From Carettochelys insculpta (lineage: Eukaryota > Chordata > Testudines > Carettochelyidae): a stretch of 64,000 nucleotides of DNA. Location: assembly GCF_033958435.1 (NCBI RefSeq), contig NC_134152.1, positions 20,620,001 to 20,684,000 of the forward strand, written 5' to 3'. The notes under the pieces were generated by a model that was not told the DNA's origin, ran no database searches, and worked only from the letters and a program-made list of their open reading frames with translations. Position 1 is the stretch's first letter. Each line of letters begins with the position of its first letter. The translations under genes and the position numbers were made by a program. Below are positions 11,819-23,463 of this stretch, in pieces.

Positions 11819-12069
11819 GCTCAGTACCTGGGGGAGGGTCCTGGGCTGCGCCCTTTGGCAGCCAACCGGGTGGCAGGTCTCGCCTGGGGTCTCCTGCCTT
11901 AGAGCCAGCTCCTGCCTCTTGGCTGGTCAGCCCCAAACTGAGCTGGCTTCCTTCCCTCTATACCCCTTCAGGCCTGACACTGGCCACAGGTGAACCAGGG
12001 TGGGGCTGATAGGGCTAACAGACCTTGTTTAACCCCTGCCTTGCCTGGCCTCCCTCTCATGCTCCTACA
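11819..12069 (-). repeat. LTR-like direct repeat, copy 2 (upstream LTR of a gypsy remnant)
   Basis: Second copy of the direct repeat described at 10943-11177. On the minus strand it begins TGTAGGAGCATGAGAGG, with the TG start usual for LTRs, and it runs directly into the pol fragment with no primer-binding site, gag or protease between. That junction indicates a large internal deletion. Confidence 0.7.
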
Positions 12070-13286
12070 GAAGCCAAGGGACATATCACCACTGCTAGGG
12101 AGCCTGTCAGCCCCATGCCTAATGGTCCAGTCAGTAATGGTGACCAGACCTGCCAGGGACCCTTTTGACCAGGGTTGATCTGGGAACCCTAAGAACCTCA
12201 GTATTTAGTCAGTGTGATGGATGGGCTGGCTCAACATACTCTTCTCCTCCGGTCGCACAGAGTCTTCTTTTGGGGGTTTGTTGGAAACCCCCACACTAGA
12301 GCAGAGGCCTTTTGAGTTAACAACCTGCTGAGACACATCAGGCAGTTCAGCTGCATTCAGAGCTATTGTTTCAGGCTCTCTGCAGATAAAGGCAGATGTG
12401 GCTGCATTGGACAATATTTTCAATCTTCTCTCTCAACCATGGGGGCAAGATCTCTTAAATGGAATTGAGATTTAAGCCATTACATGTCTGCAAAATGTAG
12501 TGGCCTGCATCTTACAACAGCCTCTGAAACGGTTTAGGAAATACCCTAGGGAAAACTTCCTTTTCTACTTGTATTTGGAACAGTGCCACTAATTGCACGT
12601 CCTTAGCTTAATGGTGATTGTATATCAGCATAATTGAGCTACTGTCACTTTAATAGTTAAGGTTATTGGGACAGCAACTTAATTGATGCATTGTCACATT
12701 ACCTTCTTTTTCATTTGTGGTGTTTATTGGAGTGTAGGGAAATTTAAATAGTGTAATTGAAGCATTTGAATAATTAACTGACGTAGGATTTTGGCATAAA
12801 TACACCTGCTAATATTTTCTAAAGAAGGGTTTCTCACTGAAAGGCTTATCTAAATGCAAACTTCTCCATGGCTCTGAACAGCATTCTGGGTGGTGGGGTG
12901 AGGGCACTGCTTAATGAGGCATGTACCCAGAATGCCATTATAAATCTTCAAGAGTGTAGGCCCTGTATAGACTCCATGGACCAAATTCACCTTTGGAGCT
13001 GATTTCATGATCAGTCTTATACTTTAAATACAAGGTGCTAGGTACATCTGGGAACCTAGGAGCGGCAACAGAGACAACTACATAGGCTATAGACCACACT
13101 GGCAAAGGACAGAGAGATCCCCTGACAGTCACAACAGACTCATCTCCTACTTTCCCACTACAGATCACATCTATTTCTGGCTTTCATACATACCCTTATT
13201 TACTCACATTAGATTTAGAGAAAGAGAAGTTTGGGTTCATCAAGAAAATAGGAGGCAGATCTGAACACTGTCCACACATTGATATT
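12070..13286. other. Unannotated non-coding stretch
   Basis: No gene recognised. A short facing pair (GCATTCTGGGT at about 12880-12891 and ACCCAGAATGC at about 12927-12938) is the only structure I noticed. Confidence 0.5.
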
Positions 13287-13311
13287 GATGATGATGATGA
13301 TGATGATGATG
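13287..13311. repeat. (GAT)n microsatellite
   Basis: Eight perfect GAT units plus one base, preceded by an interrupted unit at 13281. A likely length-variable simple repeat. Confidence 0.95.
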
Positions 13312-15667
13312 CACCTTATAAGGCCTCACAATCACATGTAGAGGGCATGCATACACGGTGCACAGAAACTCTCTTTTGGGGCTGTGGAAAGAGGAAGAAA
13401 ACTAATAAGGAGGAAAAGCAATGGAGAAAAACAGATCAAAGAGGGAAAGCAGATATATAGAGAGTGAAAAATAGAGAGAAAACCTTCTGAAAATAATCAG
13501 TGTTCTGTATGTACACAAACACGTCCTTTACATGATGTATACAGACAAAGGCACTGTCTCTCCAAAACCTGCAAAACCAGTAACTCAGTAACACTGTCAC
13601 CATCGGCTATTCATAAGTCTTCATATCTGTTTGCACAAATGTTTTGGAACGTACTATTCTTCCTATAACAATAGCTGCAGCACCACAGGTGTACAAAGCA
13701 TAAGCAGGAGCATTCACCATTCAGTGTTGTTTATTCTCTTAAAAAAAAAGTCTGTTATCCATTCATGGTGCAGGTACAATAGCATGTGACTTAGGAAGTA
13801 ATCGTTCACATGCCACCACTAGTAGATAATCCCACTGAAAAGCTTACAAACTCCTCACAGGTTGAAACTGAAAATTAGGCAGTGAAAGCTTACAAACAAA
13901 GCCATTTGTAGGATGGGTTTATGAGTGATTTCCATAGGCAGGGAGAGCTAACTTCATATGATTTATTTGCAATGAATAATTCAACAAATTATTTAACGTT
14001 AAGTACCTCACACTTGACACTGTGTTGAAAATAAGATAAATCGTACATGGAACCACTTGTGCCAGTCTCTATTTTGGTAGATTCTTCCATTCCCAGTAAA
14101 TAATATAAGGTGCCACTTAGCTAGAAAAACAAGAGGGGTTTTTTTGTTTTTGTTTTTTTTTAAGTGGAATCTCCTACTGGGGTGCTCAAATTAGAGGGGA
14201 GAACAGTACCATCACAATAATTATGCAAAACATGTAAAAAAAATTTAGCAGGTTCACAAATTCTCAGCCTGCCGGAGGTTCATTCATTCCTGTATGACAA
14301 CGTAAAAAGAATTAGAAGAATGCACCTCTCCAGCATGGTCACTCAGGTTTAAAAGAATAAAGAAAATGCTATAGGACCATAGATTTTCAGTGTATCAACC
14401 ATAATGATTTTCAATTGTACATGTAGCAAACACAGAGAGCAATGCATACAGCACAACATGCTTCAGACAAGGGTCACAGAGCGGACACAGATAACTACTT
14501 ACTCCGAGGAAGATTAAAATGACAGTGAAACACACACCCTTCCGTAGTGATCACTATTATTGCCTGCTTAAGGGATGGTTTAAGAAATTATCTGTGAACT
14601 TAATTTTTAATTAAGCCAGGAGCTCTAAGGGCCTTTTAGTTCAAGCAGGCGGGGGAGTGGGGCAGGGGAGGGCATCAATTTTTGGTGAGGGAGAGGTTTA
14701 CTTGACTCTAATAGGCTTGGATAATGTATCAAGAAGCTTTTACAATAAATCAGCTGGTCCAGCTGAGGAAAGTCTAAAACCCAATTTCAGATGGCAAAAA
14801 CTCTCTAATGTGGAACAGAAGGTTGCCATTGCTCAGGTCTGTGGAAAACTATTGTTTTCAGCCCCAACACTGATAGTATTCAGAGAATAGATGGTTCACT
14901 ATGCTGTAGAGAACTTCACGAAGAAACACTTATATTCTGCTCCAACAAACTTCAAAAGGAGCTATCCGCCCATGAGCTAACAGCTGCGGGAATTCCAACT
15001 AACTGTGGTAAAGCTAGTTCAACTTGGCCAGAATGCTATGAATGAACATTAACCACCAAAATGTATTAAGTGGGGGGGGCGTAGGAACCTTCAAACTAAA
15101 GGCAACATTCTGCACTGACGTACCCAACAGATCTGTATTGCTCAACAGGATCATAGTAAATATGGCTAGAAAAGACAAACTACATCACAGAATTCATCTT
15201 CCTCACACGTGGAAATTCCAGTAGACTCCATTTTAATCCTTCAACTGTTCTTTTAATTTCTGTAGGTCTCTGTTGACTTCTGCTGGTCAGTGTTTGGTTT
15301 TAACCAAATTGGTTTATGCATGAACCAATAAGCTCAGCAACCCACAGACCACTATTTTGGCCAATTAGATTTTAAGTCACAGCAATAGACGTCTATGGAT
15401 GTTCCAGCTCCTGGAGTTATTGATCATCAAGCAAACGCCAGCAAAAACTAGTAGAAATCAACAAAGCACATGAAGAATCCTACTGGATTCTATGGGACTT
15501 TCCATAAATGATGCCTGTTCATTACCATTGATGCTATGCTATTTTGGAGGTTGGGGGAATTGCTTGAAAAATTGACTCAACATGAAAAAGTAACAAACCC
15601 TACAGATCTTCAGTATGGTCAGCTGGAATGACAAATTATTAATATGTTTTAAAGAAGCTAATAAGTA
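13312..15667. other. Unannotated AT-rich non-coding stretch
   Basis: No gene, RNA gene or recognisable transposon. Frames are at most 77 codons and lack family motifs. Short T-runs lie at 14139-14161. Confidence 0.55.
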
Positions 15668-15773
15668 AAAGCAGAAATCACAGAATCATAGGAATGTAGG
15701 GCTGCTTGGGACCTCAAGAGGTCCTCTAGTCCAGCTCCTGGCACTGACGCAGAACCAATATATCTAGACCCAG

Positions 15774-15990
15774 GTCTGCCAACAGGGAGGACAGTGGGGT
15801 CCGCTACTCCACTGCCTGGTGATTTAAAGGGTCCTGGGCTGCCAGCTGCTGCTACAGTGGCAACGGCAGTGACCAGAGGTCTAGGCCCTTTAAATCGCTG
15901 CTGGGACCTAGGCAATGCACACGTGGGGGCACTGAAGGGCTGGCCTCACTGCTTCTGAGGGCCCAGGGCCACCTCCTCCACCTTGTCAGA
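15774..15990. repeat. GC-rich interspersed repeat inside CR1
   Basis: This block interrupts the CR1 3' region. It has paired motifs GATTTAAAGGGTCCTGGGCT and AGGCCCTTTAAATCGCTGCT that face each other, so it can fold back. A related GC-rich block seems to lie at 45838-46140. Class unknown. Confidence 0.5.
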
Positions 15991-16111
15991 GCCTAAAGAA
16001 GGCTGCCCTGTCCAGACCACACCTGAGAGGTGTTTGTCCAAACTGTTCTTAAAATCTTCAGGGATGGAGGTTCTCCAATCCCTCTTGGAACCTTATTCCA
16101 ATGCTTAACTA

Positions 16112-16424
16112 CAGGTGAAAACTTGCTTTCATCCAGCACTCTCTGTCTGGCAACGTCTGTGGTCAGGCATGATTTTGGTTAGCCAGATGTTCACTTATTA
16201 TGGATATGGCCAAATTTCCTGCAGTCCCATAAAGTTTATTTACAGCCACCAGTCCTGGCTTGCAGTGTTGTGCTGTTATTTAGCTGTAATTTACTCCTAA
16301 ACATAGTAAGCAGCAGAAGTGTTGGTAATGCTGCTAGACTATACTGACTTCGCCTGATCCAGCAAATTCTCTGGTTTGACACCAGTCAGATCTCAAGGGT
16401 GCTGGACTAGAGAGGTTCAACCTT
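16112..16424 (-). mobile_element. Tigger/pogo-like MITE inserted in CR1
   Basis: The element begins CAGGTGAAAAC after TA and ends GAGAGGTTCAACCTT before TA, matching the better preserved copy at 34655-34965 along its length (CTGGCAACGTCTGTGGTC, CCCATAAAGTTTATTTACAG, AGCAAATTCTCTGGTTTGAC). CR1 sequence continues on both sides, which fixes the boundaries. About 313 bp, non-coding. Confidence 0.8.
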
Positions 16425-16800
16425 TATCTATATAGTTAGAAAGCTTTTCCTGATATCTAACCAAATTCTTCCTTGCTGTAGATTATGCCCATTGCTTTGT
16501 ATGCACATGGAGAACAATCACCGTCCCCTTTAGAACAACCCTTAACATATCTGAAGACTTATCAGTTCTTCCCCTCAGTCTTCTTTTCCCAGGATTACAC
16601 ATGTCCAGGTTTTCCTCCTAGGTCTGGATTTCTGAAACTTTTATCATTTTTCTAGCTCTCCTCTAGACTCGCTCCCATTTGTCCACCTCTTTCCCGCACT
16701 GTGGCACCTGGAATTGGATACACTACTTCAGCTGAGGCCTCACTAGTACCAATTAGAGCAGGACAATTACCTCTGGTGCTTTTCTTCCCCACTAAGTAAG

Positions 16801-18283
16801 GAGCTTTTATTTTCCTTCATCTTTCTCTTGCTCCAAATGGCTTGCTAAAACAAAATGTTGTCCTCAAGACATCCCAAGAACCAGCTGAGCCAACAGCCTC
16901 CATGGGCCTCTGGGAAAAGTGGGAGGGATAACTCTGGAAGGGGGAGGGTCTCAAGTGAAAGGGGCTGGGCAGCCAACCCCCCATGCCATTTAGAGCACAG
17001 TGCTGCCCCTTCCTCTGTGCCATCCAGAGCAATGCTGCTGTCCCCCCAACCCCACAGCTGGGAGTCCCAGATCTCTTTGAACGGTGGGAGTCTGGGGCAA
17101 TTGCCCCATTTCCACACACACACATCAGCAGGCTGGCCAGGAACTTACTGGACATTTGTGGTTTGCTGCTGTGTCACTATCCCGAGAACCGCCAGAAAAG
17201 TAACAATATTACTACCAGATCTGGTATTTCAGATATTTCTGTTATGTGCTTTACATATTCTTCATCCACCTCCACCTGTAGTAAACCCCTACTATGACAT
17301 TATCCCTTGTTTTCCCTCTTTTATCTGTATCCAGAGATTTTCATCTCATCTGCCTCTCACCCCTTTCTGGACCAGTATACATATTTTTAATGTATAATGC
17401 AACACCTCCTTGGTTTTGTTTTGTTTTTTTTCCCTACCTGTCCTTCCTGAACTAGCTTAATCCCTCTGAGTGAGCTCTTCAATTTCACCTGTCATCAATA
17501 GTTAAACTGTTTATTTGGTTACACAGAATATAGGACCAAAAGTTGTCCTTGAAGGCACATGATTCCACATGCAAATTACCTACAAAAAGCTGGGTGAAGG
17601 GAAAGTGTGAGAAAAGGGAGATGAATGGTCTTATATTAACAAATCTTCCTTTCTAGGAAACAAGTCATTTATCAAAGCAGTGTACTTCCACCAGCTGTCA
17701 AAACACTTGGTCTAATTACATGTGATGAACAATGAACTAGAAGTGCAGGCAAGAACTGCAGCTGTGATAAGATTGGAAAGAAATCTTTACTACAGTTGAA
17801 TTTAGACCACAAATCCAAAAGTATTAATAATTTTTAATAACTATCATGTGGTTGAGTTTTATTTGTCTACAGGCTATTAATTTTGTATTGTGGTTAGCCA
17901 ATTTAAATTATCTGATTTTTACAAATTTCCATAAAGTATCATTCCTATCTCATTAACCTAAGTCACGAAGATGCTTTGAAGTAAGCTTTTGGTTTATTTC
18001 AGTTATATTTTCAAACAGGCTCTGAAGCTGTTCTTTTGAATGAAGATAAAGCATATGCAAAAGTTGTTAAAATGCAGCAGAAGAGCCAACAGGCTGGAGT
18101 GCCCACTTTCACACTGCTATTTATTTTAAACCTATTTTGCTAAGAGAGGTACTAATGTAACCGCTGACAGGCGGAACCAAACCTAGGTTATAGGATGAGC
18201 CTGAACTGCTTGGGCTAAAAGCCACCAGGTTCTCAGCTAAGGCTGTGGAGAAGATTTAATCTTTTCCTCTGTAAGCGGTCAAA
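16801..18283. other. Unannotated non-coding stretch
   Basis: No gene recognised. The 180-codon frame at 16855-17397 crosses a GC-rich patch into AT-rich DNA and has no domain, so I treat it as chance. Confidence 0.55.
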
Positions 18284-18577
18284 GGGTCTACACTTCCAGG
18301 AAGATCAACCCAGTCAGGGTCAAACTTCTGGTGTTTGATTTTGCATGCGTAGTAGAGACATGCAAACTTGAACTGTTTGGGGGTCGGCAGTCAACTCCTG
18401 TACTCTTTGCTGTTGTGAAGAGTAAGGGAAGGCAAGGGGAGAAGCTCTTCTGTTGACCTCCCCCTGTATGAACGGCCAGAAAAGTTAACTGCAGATAAGT
18501 CGATTCTGGCTACACAATTGCCATAGCTAAAATTGCCTATCTGCAATCAACTTAACTCCCTAGTGTAGACCAAGCCT
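18284..18577. mobile_element. MITE family A, inverse orientation
   Basis: It has the ends GGGTCTACACTTCC and AGTGTAGACCAAGCC, and the same interior as 8568-8865 in reverse order, including CTGCAGATAAGTCGATTCTG and CTATCTGCAATCAACTTAA. Non-coding, 294 bp. Confidence 0.75.
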
Positions 18578-18757
18578 GAGTCTCACTACATGAGACAGTG
18601 AACTACACTGAGTAGTGTGTGGGTTACACTAACTTCTGTTGTGCATGTTGTGTGTGTCCGAGTCTTCTTGCTCACCATTCATGCTTGAAGCAAGATAAAC
18701 ATTGGGCTTCATTCTACTAAACTTGCTGAAGCTGAGTGGCATCTTACTCTGCATTGT

Positions 18758-19015
18758 ATCAGAGGGGTAGCTGAGTTAGTCTGTATCTTCAAAAACAACA
18801 AGAGGTTCTCTGGCACCTTGTAGACTAACAGATATTTTGGAACCATAAGCTTTTGTGGTCAAAGACCCCCTTCATCAGATGCATGAGTTGGGGTTCCAGA
18901 GAAGGGTCTAAATATATAGGCTCATGAAAAGGAGGGCATCCCAGTCAAGAGGAGGGCCAGAGTTGACAAGGTCAGTTCAGTCATGGAGGATGTGACCCAT
19001 TATCAACAGCACCGC
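18758..19015 (-). mobile_element. PLE-derived short element
   Basis: It begins ATCAGAGGGGTAGCTGAGTT, the common PLE-end block, followed by AACAACAAGAGG, GGCACCTTGTAGACTAACAG and an inverted hammerhead-like core. The tail (GAGGGCCAGAGTTGACAAGG) is the same as in the copies at 30313 and 59753. The right border is unclear. Confidence 0.75.
18841..18880 (-). ncRNA. Hammerhead-like core, box II decayed
   Basis: On the minus strand CTGATGA is intact. Stem II reads GGGGGTC with a facing GACCAC, and the GAAA box is AAAA, as expected from CpG decay of CACGAAA. Probably inactive. Confidence 0.4.
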
Positions 19016-19603
19016 AATGCTTTCAATGGGGTGATCAGGGAAGTAAAACATAACTCAGTACGAGCAAGGGTGGCAAAGTCTGGCCTACAATAAATGCATA
19101 TTGCATGGGGAAATGTGCAGCTGCAGCTTATGCTGTGAGATTTTCCTAGGTCATGTTACATGCTTGTGTTCACACTGATATCAAGAATGCTGCTATTTTG
19201 CTAAAACATGAGTATAATAGGGGGAGAGGAGGAAAATGAATGATAAGGGGGACAATTGGGTAAAGTGCAAGCCTGTGAAAGCCTGAAGAAAGAATGATGC
19301 GTGCAAATTATTAGTTACATGTCACTTCCTGCCCTCAAATCATTGATTTTACTGGGATCACTTGCAGAACAAGTCACTGCCACTCGTCCTGGATAATGAC
19401 AGTGGAATGTGATACTAAGGGATAAAAATAAAACTTTGAAACCTGAAACTACCTACTACTGAGGGGTATAATAAGCAATAGCATAAACAGTGAGGCAAAG
19501 TGCCTGGCCAGTGCAAAGAAAGCAAATGAGATATTTGGTGTATTAACAAAGGAATTCATTATGAAGGTAAGTAAACAATGCTATTACTGTTCAGTGACTC
19601 TTA
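19016..19603. other. Unannotated non-coding stretch
   Basis: No gene or repeat recognised between the PLE fragment and the family G element. Confidence 0.5.
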
Positions 19604-20313
19604 GGCTACGTCTACACGTGCACCCAACTTCGAAATAGCTTATTTCGATGTTGCGACATCGAAATAGGCTATTTCGATGAATAACGTCTACACGTCCTCC
19701 AGGGCTGGCAACGTCGATGTTCAACTTCGACGTTGCTCAGCCCAACATCGAAATAGGCACAACGAGGGAACGTCTACACGGCAAAGTAGCACACATCGAA
19801 ATAAGGGAGCCAGGCACAGCTGCAGACAGGGTCACGGGGCGGACTCAACAGCAAGCCGCTCCCTTAAAGGGCCCCTCCCAGACACACTTTCATTAAACAG
19901 TGCAAGATACACAGAGCCAACAACTAGTTGCAGACCCTGTATATGCAGCACGGACCCCCAGCTGCAGCAGCAGCAGCCAGAAGCCCTGGGCTAAGGGCTG
20001 CTGCCCACGGTGACCACAGAGCCCCGCAAGGGCTGGAGAGAGAGTATCTCTCAACCCCCCAGCTGATGGCCGCCATAGAGGACCCCGCTATTTCGATGTT
20101 GCGGGACGCGGATCGTCTACACGTCCCTACTTCGATGTTGAACGTCGAAGTAGGGCGCTATTCCCATCCCCTCATGGGGTTAGCGACTTCGACGTCTCGC
20201 CGCCTAACGTCGATTTCAACTTCGAAATAGCGCCCAACACGTGTAGACGTGACGGGCGCTATTTCGAAGTTACTGCCGCTACTTCGAAGTAGCGTGCACG
20301 TGTAGACGCAGCT
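19604..20313 (+). mobile_element. Family G fold-back MITE, copy 1 (710 bp)
   Basis: The left end is GGCTACGTCTACACGTGCA, and the right end is the complement of AGCTGCGTCTACACGTGCA. The flanks are TTA on both sides, a 3-bp target duplication. The interior is rich in TTCGAA, TTTCGAT and CGTCGA palindromes, with extra GTCTACACG sites at about 19686, 19771 and 20114 and the complement near 20238. A central non-palindromic GC-rich core spans about 19800-20080. Short frames inside have no known relatives, and their conservation is explained by copying. It differs more from the other three copies than they do from each other. Confidence 0.93.
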
Positions 20314-21199
20314 TTAGGGTGCAGGTAGGTAACTAAATAGATGTGGGTAGTGCAGGTAAAGATCATTCTTACAGCTCAGGAGGACCTAGAAGGCTAAGAG
20401 ATCCCATTACACATACCAGTATTTAAAGGGGTTAGGCAGGGACAGATGCTCAGGGATAGGAGAATGGCTCGGCACTGAACAGCAGGTATGTTAGACCAGG
20501 GAAGTTTGCCTCTTTGTCTTGTGCTGGCCTTGAGGATCACCCACTAGAATAGTAGAGGGCAAAGAGTTAGGGAAAAGGGAATGTGTCAAGTACATCCCAC
20601 ATTAGACTGATCCTGGGCTACCTGTTATAGGCTGGCTTACGCTGGAATGGACCAGAAGTAGCTCTAATGAAGCACTGAGTACCACAGGGGCAGTGTGTTT
20701 GGAGAGCTTAGCATGCCCACTTCCTGCAATAGCCTTTGTTGACTCTGGCCCTACTCAAAGATCTGGGCCCCTCCTTTTTTGTTACAGCTTGGAGTTACTA
20801 ACTAAGAGTTTAGCACAATGAAAAACTTCACTGGCATAAGTAGTCACACATAGCTCCATTAACTTCAGGTGTACCTGCCCCACATTGATCCATCAGCCAC
20901 AGGGCTGGAGGAGTAAATGGAACCATTACAACGCACATCAACACCGTGCCGCACGTCTCATTACAGTGTAACTGGAACAGCAGTGCACGGAAAACTGGCG
21001 ATTTAGCTTAAAATTCACAAAGTGACCTGAGGAAAATAAACATTTTGTTGGGGGTGGGAAGTGGGGAAATGACAGATTCTGACGTATTTTAAAAGAGCAT
21101 TTTGTGAACAACATGGAAGATATCAAAATTCTTTCATGTAAATTTTGAAAAAGAAAAAAGACTTTCACTTGCCAAACCTCATAAAAACTGAGGCTACAA
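20314..21199. other. Unannotated non-coding stretch
   Basis: No gene recognised; ordinary non-coding DNA between a MITE and a CR1 tail. Confidence 0.5.
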
Positions 21200-21527
21200 G
21201 TGTGTCATAAGGAGGAGGGAGAAAACTTGTTGTTCTTGGCCTCTGAGGAGAGAACAAGAGGCAATGGACTTAAGCTGCAGCAAGGGAAGTTTAGGTTGGA
21301 CATTAGGAAAAAGTTCCTAACTGTCAGGGTGGTCAAGTACTGGAATAAGTTGCCAAGGGAGGTTGTAGAATCTCCCTCGCTGGAGATATTTAAGAACAGA
21401 TTAGATAGATGTCTATCAGGGATGGTGTAGATAGTGGTCGGTCCTGCCGTCGGGGCAGAGGACTGGACTCGATGGCCTCTTGAGGCCCTTTCCGGTCCTA
21501 GGGTTCTATGATTCTATGATTCTATGA
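21200..21527 (+). mobile_element. CR1 LINE 3' end
   Basis: A conceptual translation of 21235-21430 is uninterrupted and ends with the CR1 ORF2 C-terminus (WNKLPREVVESPSLEIF, then NRLDRCLSGMV). The 3' untranslated part has GGCCTCTTGAGGCCCTTTCC and ends in three ATTCTATG-type units at about 21503-21527, the CR1 signature tail. It is 5' truncated. The intact frame suggests this copy is younger than the CR1 copies at 4.8 and 15.7 kb. Confidence 0.95.
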
Positions 21528-22026
21528 ATTCTTTTCACACCCACCTCCCTATTTCTCATGGAAAATTCTAGTTGTAATTTTCAAAACAAAACAAAACAAA
21601 ATCAGATTCAGACTCAGAGCATTCTATTTGCAATATTCAAGGGTCTTCTCCTGTTATTTCACTTTTTAAAAAAACTTTTCTCCCCAGTGAGGAAAGTAAG
21701 AGAAATTGGGGAAAAGTCACATTTTCTCTCACTTCTTTTCTATAAGTAAATAAAGCAAAACAAGCACTTGAAAGTGGATTTTCCATTCTCCCACAAACAT
21801 ACACATAAACTTAAAAAAACAGTTTTTCCAATTACCATGAAATACAAATTTTAAAAGTACATTAAATTTTTGTAAAAAATGCTGCAAGGCTGTGTTTTGG
21901 ATTTTTAAAGAATTTTGTCAAGACTGATTTTTTTTCCACAAAAAAGATTTATTTTTACGTAAATCCATTTGACACACCTTCATTATTTCTTAATTACATG
22001 AATATGATATTCCTGAAAATATTATA
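21528..22026. other. AT-rich non-coding stretch
   Basis: Low-complexity A- and T-rich DNA with A-runs (for example 21587-21600); nothing else recognised. Confidence 0.5.
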
Positions 22027-23033
22027 CAGGTTGAACTTCTAATCAAGCATGGTTTCATCTGGCAACATCCATAGTCCTGCATAATTTCAGTTAGTTGGAT
22101 GTCCACTTATCATGGGCATGGCCAAGTTTCCCATGGTCCCATAAAGTTTTAAACAGCCATCTGTCCTGGCTCTCAGTGTTTGGTACTGTTATTTAGTTCT
22201 AAGTTACCCCTATATAGCTGCGTCTACACGTGCACGCTACTTCGAAGTAGCGGCACCAACTTCGAAATAGCGCCCGTTGCGTCTACACGCGTCGGGCGCT
22301 ATTTCGAAGTTAACTTCGACGTTAGGCGGCGAGACGTCGAAGTCGCTAACCTCATGAGGAGATAGGAATAGCGCCCTACTTCGACGTTCAACGTCGAAGT
22401 AGGGACCGTGTAGACGATCCGCGTCCCGCAACGTCGAAATTGCTGGGTCCTCCATGGCGGCCATCAGCTGTGGGGTTGAGAGATGCTCTCTCTCCAGCCC
22501 CTGTGGGGCTCTATGGTCACCGTGGGCAGCAGCCCTTAGCCCAGGGCTTCTGGCTGCTTCTGCGGCAGCTGGGGATCTATGCTGCAGGCACAGGGTCTGC
22601 AACCAGTTGTCAGCTCTGTGGATCTTGTGTTGTTTAGTGCAACTGTGTCTGGGAGGGGCCCTTTAAGGGAGCGGCTGGCTGTTGAGTCCGCCCTGTGACC
22701 CTGTCTGCAGCTGTGCCTGGCATCCCTATTTCGATGTGTGCTACTTTGACGTGTAGACGTTCCCTCGCTGCGCCTATTTCGATGTTGGGCTGAGCAACGT
22801 CGAAGTTGAACATCGACGTTGCCGGCCCTGGAGGACGTGTAGACGTTATTCATCGAAATAGACTATTTCGATGTTGGCTGCACGTGTAGACGTAGCCTAT
22901 GTCTTCTAAGAGCCCAATAAGCAGTGGAAGTGCTGGTAATGCTTTTAAGCAATATTGCCTTCTGTGGTTCAGCAAATTCTCTTGTTCAGCACTGGTCAGG
23001 TCCCAAGGGTATCAGACTAGCAAGTTCATCCTG
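22027..23033 (+). mobile_element. Tigger/pogo-like element split by family G copy 2
   Basis: The ends are CAGGTTGAACTTCTAATCAA, preceded by TA, and GCAAGTTCATCCTG, followed by TA. The left half (22027-22215) and right half (22898-23033) align with the uninterrupted copy at 34655-34965, including CCCATAAAGTTTTAAACAG and GTCTTCTAAGAGCCCA. Without the inserted 682 bp the element would be about 325 bp. Non-coding. Confidence 0.88.
22216..22897 (-). mobile_element. Family G fold-back MITE, copy 2 (682 bp)
   Basis: Inverse orientation, beginning AGCTGCGTCTACACGTGCA and ending in GTGTAGACGTAGCC. TAT flanks both sides. The host Tigger-like copy resumes exactly at the second TAT, so the 3-bp duplication is confirmed against an empty-site relative at 34655-34965. 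The interior is nearly identical to copy 3: translated frames in the two copies differ at only three residues over about 220. That implies recent spread. Confidence 0.95.
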
Positions 23034-23305
23034 TACTACTCTTCATTTCTATAAATATTGGTGTCAGTAACTATTTCTATGAAAAGTCACATCAAATATT
23101 TGCTGTTCGGTACTTCCTACTCTCCCATTTTCATTCATCCAAACAGTAAGAAAAACTTTGGTCATTAACCCATCAAAATGGGTATGAAATAGTCTAAATA
23201 AGCCCATCACAAAGAACCAAATCAATTGAAAATTGGTCATCGCTTACACACACACCAGAAGAAAAGCAAAATCAGAACCACAAATGAACGGCTGCTTAAA
23301 AGAAC

Positions 23306-23455
23306 CTGTGATTTTTTGTGCCAGTACTTGCTGATACTGAGTACCGGCACCTCGGCAGCCCCACCAGTGGGATTGGCTGGGGAGGGTGGGCAGGGAGTTG
23401 GCTGAGTACCAGCTCCTCCTTTTTTATTTTTTCCACCAAAAAAAAAAAATCACTG
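23306..23455. mobile_element. 150-bp hAT-type MITE
   Basis: The ends are CTGTGATTTTTTGTGCC and AAAAAAAATCACTG, an imperfect inverted repeat. The flanks are a perfect 8-bp direct repeat AAAAGAAC at 23298-23305 and 23456-23463, the hAT target-site length. The interior has facing AGTACTTGC and GAGTACCGGCAC motifs. A larger relative lies at 26974-27408. Confidence 0.88.
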
Positions 23456-23463
23456 AAAAGAAC

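Larger units (their letters stand above)
15668..16800 (-). mobile_element. CR1 LINE 3' region, antisense
   Basis: The left edge reads CAGAATCATAGGAATGTAGG and GACCTCAAGAGGTCCTCTAGT, the complement of a CR1 3' terminus. It is followed by the complement of the C-terminal coding part (about 16020-16110 and 16433-16800; GAGGCCTCACTAGTACCAAT marks the end of the RT region). A Tigger-like element splits it at 16112-16424, and a GC-rich block at 15774-15990 is foreign to CR1. Heavily mutated and inactive. Confidence 0.85.

Noticed and set aside
13287..13311. CRISPR-like or functional tandem array
   Set aside because: It is a plain GAT microsatellite in a vertebrate genome.
16855..17397. 180-codon plus-strand frame
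   Set aside because: Composition shifts sharply inside it, there are no conserved motifs and minus-strand frames overlap.
19604..22897. Inverted pair of family G copies as a single large palindrome or segmental duplication
   Set aside because: Each copy has its own 3-bp duplication and different flanks, so they are separate insertions.
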